A stretch of DNA of 13,139 bases from Methylothermaceae bacterium (lineage in GTDB: Bacteria > Pseudomonadota > Gammaproteobacteria > Methylococcales > Methylothermaceae). Location of the stretch: contig JALVSV010000308.1 of assembly GCA_027024125.1 (NCBI GenBank), forward strand, positions 1-13,139, written 5' to 3'. A program made the translations under genes and the position numbers. This document shows, piece after piece, positions 8,856 through 13,139 of the stretch. Every line of letters starts with the position of its first letter. Position 1 is the first letter of the stretch. Under the pieces are notes generated by a model. The model searched no databases, was not told where the DNA came from, and saw nothing but the letters and a program-made list of their open reading frames with translations.

Positions 8856-10310
8856 TTACAACAGAACTACGTCGTACTGTTCCTGATTGTACTGCGGTTC
8901 GGCACGGAAGCGGATCCTGACCTTGAGAAAACGCTCCAGTTCTGCCAGCATGTCGGCCTCCTCGTCCAGGAGACGTTCCACCACTTCGTTGGAAGCCAGG
9001 ACCAGGAGGGACTGGACCTCATATTGACGTACTTCACGGATGATTTCCCGAAAAATTTCCAGGCAGGTGGTTTCGGCTGTCTTGAGTACCCCGCGCCCTC
9101 CACAACTGGGGCAGGGTTCGCACAGGATATGTTCCAGGCTTTCACGGGTCCGTTTTCGGGTCATCTCCACCAATCCCAGGGTAGAGACTTCGCTGATCGT
9201 GTTCTTGGCGTGGTCCTTCTCCAGACTCTTCTCCAATGCCTTGAGCACCGAAGTGCGATGTTCCTCGTCCTGCATGTCGATGAAATCGATGATGATGATA
9301 CCTCCAAGGTTGCGCAGTCGCAGCTGCCGGGCAATGGTTTGTGCGGCCTCCATGTTGGTCTTGAAGATGGTCTCCTCCAGGTTGCGGCCGCCGACGAATC
9401 CACCCGTATTGACATCGATGGTGGTCATTGCCTCTGTCTGATCGAACACCAGATGTCCGCCAGACTTGAGTTGCACCTTCCGTTGCAGGGCCTTCTGGAT
9501 TTCGTCCTCTACGCTGTAGATATCGAACAGGGGACGTTCGCCGATATAGTGTTCGATCAGTGGGGCAACTTCAGGGATGAATTCATCGGCGAATCGTACC
9601 AGGCGGTGGTAGATTTCGCGTGAGTCCACCCGGATCTTTTCCACCTTACCTCGATAAAGATCCCTGAGCGCCCTGACCGCCAGGGGAAGATCCTCGTGTA
9701 CCAGACTGCGCAGGGGTGCCTGGGAGAAGCGTTCCTGAATGGCGTTCCACAGTTTGAGCAGAAACAGCATGTCGGCCCGCAGGACGAACTCGTCAACACC
9801 TTCCGCCGCTGTCCGGGCAATGTAACCCCCACTGTCGTATTCCTCTCTGAACCCGTCGATACATGCCTTCAGCCGTTCTCGTTCCTCCTCGCATTCGATG
9901 CGTTGGGAAACCCCGGAAAAGGCGGAGAACGGCATATACACCTGGTAACGGGAGGGGATGGTGATTTCTGTGGTCAGACGTGCTCCCTTGCTTCCCAAGG
10001 GATCTTTGCTGACCTGAACCATCAGTTCCTGGCCTTCGTGGAGCAGGCATTCGATGGTGCCGGTATCGTCCGAGGCCGTTTGATGAGGGCCGAGATCGGA
10101 ATAGTGGATGAAAGCTGCCCTTTCCAGACCGATATCGATGAAAGCTGCCTGCATCCCGGGAAGCACGCGGCAGACCTGGCCTTTATAGATGTTTCCCACC
10201 AATCCCCGGCAGCGGGTGCGCTCGATGAAAATTTCCTGGAGAATTCCGTTTTCCACCACGGCCACCCGGGTTTCGGGTGGGGTGATATTGATCAGGATTT
10301 CATCACTCAT
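8856..10310 (-). CDS. rng: Ribonuclease G
   Basis: This is a 484-residue endoribonuclease of the RNase E/G family. Its length, without the C-terminal degradosome scaffold, marks it as RNase G, which trims the 5' end of 16S rRNA and cleaves some mRNAs. The S1 RNA-binding domain covers about residues 37-125, starting GLVGNIYKGQVCRVLPG. The metal-binding catalytic aspartates are Asp299 in TTIDVNTG and Asp342 in IIIIDFIDM. The zinc-link motif CEPCPSCGGRG holds Cys400 and Cys403, used for dimer formation. The start ATG at 10310 overlaps the maf stop in an ATGA, so translation is coupled. The order maf-rng-yhdP matches E. coli and many gammaproteobacteria. All active-site residues are present. Confidence 0.97.
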   Translation of the reverse strand: MSDEILINITPPETRVAVVENGILQEIFIERTRCRGLVGNIYKGQVCRVLPGMQAAFIDIGLERAAFIHYSDLGPHQTASDDTGTIECLLHEGQELMVQVSKDPLGSKGARLTTEITIPSRYQVYMPFSAFSGVSQRIECEEERERLKACIDGFREEYDSGGYIARTAAEGVDEFVLRADMLFLLKLWNAIQERFSQAPLRSLVHEDLPLAVRALRDLYRGKVEKIRVDSREIYHRLVRFADEFIPEVAPLIEHYIGERPLFDIYSVEDEIQKALQRKVQLKSGGHLVFDQTEAMTTIDVNTGGFVGGRNLEETIFKTNMEAAQTIARQLRLRNLGGIIIIDFIDMQDEEHRTSVLKALEKSLEKDHAKNTISEVSTLGLVEMTRKRTRESLEHILCEPCPSCGGRGVLKTAETTCLEIFREIIREVRQYEVQSLLVLASNEVVERLLDEEADMLAELERFLKVRIRFRAEPQYNQEQYDVVLL

Positions 10311-10888
10311 AAAATTTCGATTCCTGCTTCCTTTAACAATTGGGCTGTCTCATATAACGGCAGCCCCATCACTCCGGAAAAACTCCCTTCCAGATGGCGG
10401 ATGAAAACCGCCCCACGGCCCTGGATGGCATAAGCACCTGCTTTATCAACGGGTTCACCGGTATGCCAGTAAGAGAGGATTTCTTTTTCTGACAAGGGCC
10501 GGAAATATACCCGGCTGATACTGACGGTTTCCCTACCCCCGCTATTGTTGCCGGTATTCAGACAGACGGCGCTCATCACCAGATGACTGCGGCCAGACAA
10601 TAACTTCAGCATGGTCACTGCATCCGCTAGATCTTTGGGTTTTCCCAGAATGGTATTATCCTGGACTACGACCGTGTCTGCACCCAGAATCGGCAGTTGA
10701 GAGGTCGTACGTTTGCGAACCTCATCAGCTTTTGTCCTTGCCAGTCTCAATACATGGCTTTTGGGATCTTCTCCGGCAAGTGGTCTTTCGTCGACCTCAG
10801 AGATGCGGACTTCATAGGTGACCCCGATCTGATCCAGAAGTTCGCGTCGGCGAGGGGAGGCTGAGGCGAGAATGAGCTGGGGAGCCAT
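10307..10888 (-). CDS. maf: Maf family dTTP/UTP pyrophosphatase (YhdE type)
   Basis: This is a 193-residue nucleoside triphosphate pyrophosphatase of the Maf family, which hydrolyses dTTP, UTP and modified forms to monophosphates as a housecleaning step. The family signature LASASPRRRELL is at residues 7-18. The metal-binding GADTVVV has Asp71, GKPKD contains Lys84, and EPVDKAGAYAIQG runs from 145 to 157. The AYAIQG pattern is that of the YhdE subgroup. The start is the ATG at 10888, 2 bp after the rlmH stop, giving MAPQLILASA. The open frame back to 11122 only runs antiphase through rlmH and is rejected. The gene overlaps rng by 4 bp. It is intact and ordinary. Confidence 0.95.
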   Translation of the reverse strand: MAPQLILASASPRRRELLDQIGVTYEVRISEVDERPLAGEDPKSHVLRLARTKADEVRKRTTSQLPILGADTVVVQDNTILGKPKDLADAVTMLKLLSGRSHLVMSAVCLNTGNNSGGRETVSISRVYFRPLSEKEILSYWHTGEPVDKAGAYAIQGRGAVFIRHLEGSFSGVMGLPLYETAQLLKEAGIEIL

Positions 10889-10890
10889 GG

Positions 10891-11358
10891 TCAGCGGTGG
10901 TACGGATGGCCCTGGAGCAGGCTCCAGGCGCGATAGAGCTGCTCGACCACCAGGATGCGTACCAGAGGGTGGGGAAACGTCAGGCGTGACAAGCTCCAGT
11001 GGATTCTGGCCTGTTGCAGACAGGATGGGGACAGTCCTTCGGGCCCTCCTACCAGAAAAGCCAGATCCTGGCCTTGGTGCAACCAGGATGCCAATTGCCC
11101 GGCAAGCTCTTCGGTGCTCCATTGATGGCCACGGCTATCGAGAGCGATGGCGTACGTGCCTGCCGACAGGCAGGCAAGCATCTTCTCTCCTTCCGCAGAA
11201 ATCAGGCGCTGGATTGGCAGATTCCTGCCCCGGTGTGGTAATTGGATTTCCTGCACTCGAAACCCCCATTCCCGAGGCAGGCGTTTGACATATTCCTTCA
11301 CACCTTCCTGGACCCAACCGGGCATACGGGTGCCGACGGCTATCATGCGAATGTGCAT
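10891..11358 (-). CDS. rlmH: 23S rRNA (pseudouridine1915-N3)-methyltransferase RlmH
   Basis: This SPOUT-class methyltransferase of 155 residues, the usual length, methylates pseudouridine 1915 in helix 69 of 23S rRNA on assembled 70S ribosomes using S-adenosylmethionine. The N-terminus MHIRMIAVGTRMPGWV matches the family. The knot that binds the cofactor holds FLVGGPEGLSPSC (101-113), and the C-terminus carries the conserved LTFPHPLVRILVVEQLYRAW and ends HPYHR. The ATG at 11358 overlaps the stop of the small upstream gene as TGATG, and the bases before it are pyrimidine-rich with no ribosome binding site. Translation is therefore likely coupled. In many gammaproteobacteria rlmH follows rsfS; here it heads the maf-rng-yhdP cluster. 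A perfect palindrome lies inside the gene at 11157-11176. Confidence 0.97.
   Translation of the reverse strand: MHIRMIAVGTRMPGWVQEGVKEYVKRLPREWGFRVQEIQLPHRGRNLPIQRLISAEGEKMLACLSAGTYAIALDSRGHQWSTEELAGQLASWLHQGQDLAFLVGGPEGLSPSCLQQARIHWSLSRLTFPHPLVRILVVEQLYRAWSLLQGHPYHR
11157..11176. repeat. Perfect GC-rich palindrome inside rlmH
   Basis: Two 8-bp arms, TGCCTGCC at 11157-11164 and GGCAGGCA at 11169-11176, flank a GACA loop. On the minus strand the region encodes about ACLSAGT (residues 62-68) of RlmH, and the protein there keeps the length and pattern usual for the family. The element therefore does not look like a late insertion that disturbs the protein. Palindromes of this kind can be dispersed repeats in some genomes, but only one copy is present in this window. 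Confidence 0.55.
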
Positions 11359-11693
11359 CAGGGGGGAGGGTATAGATAATAACAGGCCTGATGGATGGTT
11401 TGTTTGGCCAGAGGATCGTTGGTACCCTGCATATAGGTGTTCAGGCAGTCTTGGTGATTCTTGGGTTTGAACAACCAGGGACGGGCAAGTTCATACTTGG
11501 TTTTGTCCGGGAACTGCTGACTGCATTTGGCGATGACCTCCATGGAGCCGCCATAGGTCAAGGTACCAGGCATGGTTTCCAGAATACATTCCCAGTAATT
11601 GTCAGGGCCAAGCAGCCAACTCAAGGGTCCGGCATGGGTTGTGGAAACACCAAGGGCGAGAGCCAGAAAGAGCAGGGTGCGTGTGAATTTCAT
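11358..11693 (-). CDS. Small secreted four-cysteine protein, family not recognised
   Basis: The product is 111 residues long. Residues 1-21 form a clear signal peptide (positively charged start, hydrophobic LLFLALALGV core) with a likely cut after THA, so the mature protein of about 90 residues is periplasmic or secreted. It has four cysteines, at 36, 57, 83 and 104, in DNYWEC, AKC, QDC and QAC contexts, well placed for two disulfide bonds. It ends in YLYPPP directly before the stop. No enzyme motif is visible and I give no function. It starts 62 bp after the mxaL-like gene, with AAGG upstream of the ATG and a possible promoter in the gap, and its stop overlaps the rlmH start. It sits where mxaD is found in some mxa clusters but does not resemble MxaD, which is larger. 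Confidence 0.8.
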   Translation of the reverse strand: MKFTRTLLFLALALGVSTTHAGPLSWLLGPDNYWECILETMPGTLTYGGSMEVIAKCSQQFPDKTKYELARPWLFKPKNHQDCLNTYMQGTNDPLAKQTIHQACYYLYPPP

Positions 11694-11730
11694 AGAGATT
11701 TGCCCTTATAATCGGTGATGTTCATCTTTG

Positions 11731-11759
11731 AGTATGGTGTCAAAGTGGCAGAGCGTCAA
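11731..11759 (-). promoter_or_regulatory. Possible sigma-70 promoter before the four-cysteine protein gene
   Basis: On the minus strand TTGACG (11759-11754) and CATACT (11736-11731) are separated by 17 bp. They match the -35 and -10 consensus at 5/6 and 4/6 positions. The -35 overlaps the stop codon of the mxaL-like gene. An inverted repeat, CTTTGA at 11726-11731 and TCAAAG at 11740-11745, falls across the -10 and could be an operator. A second AT-rich stretch, GATTATAAG, lies closer to the start codon but has no matching -35. This is the only gap in the minus-strand series wide enough for a promoter. Evidence is by eye only. Confidence 0.3.
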
Positions 11760-12667
11760 ATCAGAACTATGATGGCAATACCGAGGGCGATGCCTGCCAG
11801 CCATGGCCCCAGGTCGATCTCCGTTGGACGGATTTGTGAGGTTGCAGGACTCGTCAGTATTTCTCTCAGATCGTCCGGGGTCGTCAGGCGTCGATAGCCA
11901 AGGCCGGTAACGCCGGCCAATCGTCTTAGCCTGGCTTCATCGAGGTGGGAGAGGAGTAGGCCGCTACGGTGGGTCGCTGCATTGCTGCGGTAACGGGTCG
12001 TCAGGTTCTGCCGGGGCAAATCAGAGATCTTCCAGTGACCTGTCATCCGCCCTTCCATGTCCAGTTTGGGAATGGGGCTGAGGGTGCGGTTCCCTGTCCC
12101 TATGATCCATCCTGACACCTGTCCGGGATTGTCGCGAAAACCCGGTTCCCGCAGGGTTTTCGGCATTTGTTCACCATCGCTCAGAAATACCAGGGCAGCC
12201 TCGACCTCTTTGGCGGTCCGTATGGCATCGAACAGTCCATAAGCGATGTGACTGTCGGCGGCCCAGGCGCTGCGCCAGTCGATTGAACGCAGCGCATCCT
12301 GAATCGCCGGTGCATGTCGGCAGATTTCGAGGGGGGTCAGAATCATCTGGGTGTTTTTATGGGTGAATACCGCCAACCCTGCTTCGCTGCCGCAAGGCAT
12401 GGCCAGTAACGCGTGTTCGAGGGCTGCCTTGAGGTAACCCAGCCGGTCGCCGGGGTAACCTGGCAGGTGCAGGTCGCGGGTATTCATGCTCTGGGTGATG
12501 TCGATGACGAACAAATAACGATGAACCGGTCTTGGGAGGGTCCAGGTAGGGTGGACCAAAGTGGTTGCCAGCAATCCCAAGGCCAGGAGCCAGAGCCAGA
12601 ATCGCCAGCCAAATCGCAATGGATTACGATTTTGGCTGGTTACTATTATTGTACGGGCAGATTTCAT
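11756..12667 (-). CDS. MxaL-like von Willebrand factor A domain protein
   Basis: This is a 303-residue membrane-anchored VWA protein. A membrane helix lies near residues 21-39 and a second hydrophobic helix near 285-303 at the C-terminus, with the VWA domain between them facing the periplasm. The metal-ion-dependent adhesion site appears as DITQS (Asp56, Thr58, Ser60), that is DxTxS rather than the classic DxSxS, followed by DSHI near 138-141 and LSDG (Asp164). Cys92 (MPCGS) and Cys116 (LEICRH) form a possible pair. This pattern is typical of MxaL-like proteins, which in methylotrophs help mature the calcium-dependent methanol dehydrogenase, but related proteins exist elsewhere. The start ATG at 12667 overlaps the mxaK-like stop as ATGA; the frame back to 12727 is rejected. 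Confidence 0.8.
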   Translation of the reverse strand: MKSARTIIVTSQNRNPLRFGWRFWLWLLALGLLATTLVHPTWTLPRPVHRYLFVIDITQSMNTRDLHLPGYPGDRLGYLKAALEHALLAMPCGSEAGLAVFTHKNTQMILTPLEICRHAPAIQDALRSIDWRSAWAADSHIAYGLFDAIRTAKEVEAALVFLSDGEQMPKTLREPGFRDNPGQVSGWIIGTGNRTLSPIPKLDMEGRMTGHWKISDLPRQNLTTRYRSNAATHRSGLLLSHLDEARLRRLAGVTGLGYRRLTTPDDLREILTSPATSQIRPTEIDLGPWLAGIALGIAIIVLI

Positions 12668-13139
12668 GGAGCTCCCTGGGGGGCGCCAGGTAAAGTGGCA
12701 AATACACTGGACTTGTGGCCCTGCCACTTGGCGGGTTGATGTTCCCGTGGCGGGGGCTGAATACGCAGGGCGTATTCAAGATTGAAACGCGCGTTCAGAT
12801 CCTTGGGGTCGAGACGAACTGCCTCACGCAGATTCTGCCTCGCCAGGCCCAACAGGGTCACCACCCGTGCATAGTCCCATACCCCCAGCTGTTGCCAACG
12901 TTTGCTTGCCTCAATCAGATAGAGCGTGCCAAGGTTGTAGGCCATTTTCTGCCGAAGCTGACCTTCAGCATTTGCCAGGGTTTTCGTATAGAGCCGAACC
13001 GCCCTTCGCCAATTTCCCTGGCCCGCATAACGATTGGCCTTGGCTGCAACCAGGCGGGGATCGCTATCGTCTTCAAGTTCCAGCGATTCTATGTGTTGGA
13101 GGGAGTGGTTGTACTGGAGCTGCCGATAGAGTTCGAAAG
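12664..13139 (-). CDS. MxaK-like TPR protein, 5' end outside the window
   Basis: The last 157 residues of a reading frame that is open to the right edge are present, so the start is missing. The sequence contains helical pairs typical of tetratricopeptide repeats. RYAGQGNWRRAVRLYTKTL and the block beginning MAYNLGTLYLIEA are followed by ARQNLREAVRLDPKDLNARF, with the common LDP..NARFNLE pattern. The C-terminal tail is proline- and glycine-rich (IQPPPREHQPAKW...PGAPQGAP). A TPR protein directly before a VWA gene with an ATGA overlap fits mxaK-mxaL of methanol dehydrogenase clusters, and also the related batA/batB-type gene groups. The two products probably act together at the membrane. The MxaK name rests mainly on context. 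Confidence 0.72.
   Translation of the reverse strand, partial: FELYRQLQYNHSLQHIESLELEDDSDPRLVAAKANRYAGQGNWRRAVRLYTKTLANAEGQLRQKMAYNLGTLYLIEASKRWQQLGVWDYARVVTLLGLARQNLREAVRLDPKDLNARFNLEYALRIQPPPREHQPAKWQGHKSSVFATLPGAPQGAP

Noticed and set aside
9024..9623. 199-codon plus-strand frame opposite rng
   Set aside because: It lies entirely antisense to the well-conserved RNase G catalytic region and is explained by codon bias on the opposite strand.
9696..10433. 245-codon plus-strand frame opposite rng and maf
   Set aside because: It spans the boundary of two real, overlapping minus-strand genes and has no domain pattern.
10889..11122. N-terminal extension of maf
   Set aside because: It is the shadow of rlmH in another frame. 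The Maf signature begins right after the ATG at 10888.
11694..11725. TATA-like GATTATAAG close to the four-cysteine gene start as a main promoter
   Set aside because: No -35-like hexamer lies 16-18 bp upstream; the nearest TTGACA is 27 bp away.
12668..12727. N-terminal extension of the VWA protein
   Set aside because: It overlaps the mxaK-like coding sequence. The ATGA junction at 12664-12667 gives a better start with a basic N-terminus before the membrane helix.

Overview
The window is a dense piece of bacterial chromosome with a gammaproteobacterial gene order. Read leftwards on the minus strand it runs rlmH-maf-rng-yhdP-nit-tldD-pmbA, a variant of the maf-rng-yhdP-(nit)-tldD cluster known from E. 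coli and Pseudomonas. Upstream of that cluster, at the right edge of the window, lie the 3' part of an mxaK-like TPR gene and a complete mxaL-like von Willebrand factor A (VWA) gene. Such a pair occurs in methanol dehydrogenase (mxa) clusters, so a methylotrophic or methanotrophic gammaproteobacterium is a reasonable guess. MxaL-like VWA proteins also occur in non-methylotrophs, so this is not proven.

Layout from right to left. At 13139-11756 are mxaK-like (partial) and mxaL-like, joined by an ATGA overlap. At 11693-11358 is a small secreted four-cysteine protein that I cannot name. At 11358-10307 are rlmH (23S rRNA pseudouridine methyltransferase) and maf/yhdE (nucleotide pyrophosphatase). 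At 10310-8856 is rng (RNase G). At 8833-5507 is yhdP, a large AsmA-like envelope protein. At 5510-4692 is a Nit-type amidase. At 4651-1852 are tldD and pmbA/tldE, the two halves of one metalloprotease. Everything from 13139 to 1852 is on the minus strand. Gaps are 0-62 bp, with three 4-bp ATGA overlaps and one 1-bp TGATG overlap, so most of it is probably co-transcribed. The only internal gap large enough for a promoter is the 62 bp before the small cysteine protein.

At the left end, a plus-strand gene for an unnamed five-helix membrane protein (1344-1847) converges on pmbA with only 4 bp between stop codons. It diverges from nnrS (72-1190, minus), which encodes a haem-copper membrane protein linked to nitric oxide stress and denitrification. 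The 153 bp between these two starts is the main regulatory gap of the window.

I see no RNA genes, insertion sequences, CRISPR arrays or phage genes. No stretch above 300 bp lacks a gene. Most of the window is ordinary core genome. The points worth a second look are the unnamed cysteine protein and its proline-rich end coupled to rlmH, the two mxa-like genes, a perfect palindrome inside rlmH, and an atypical C-terminal segment in YhdP.
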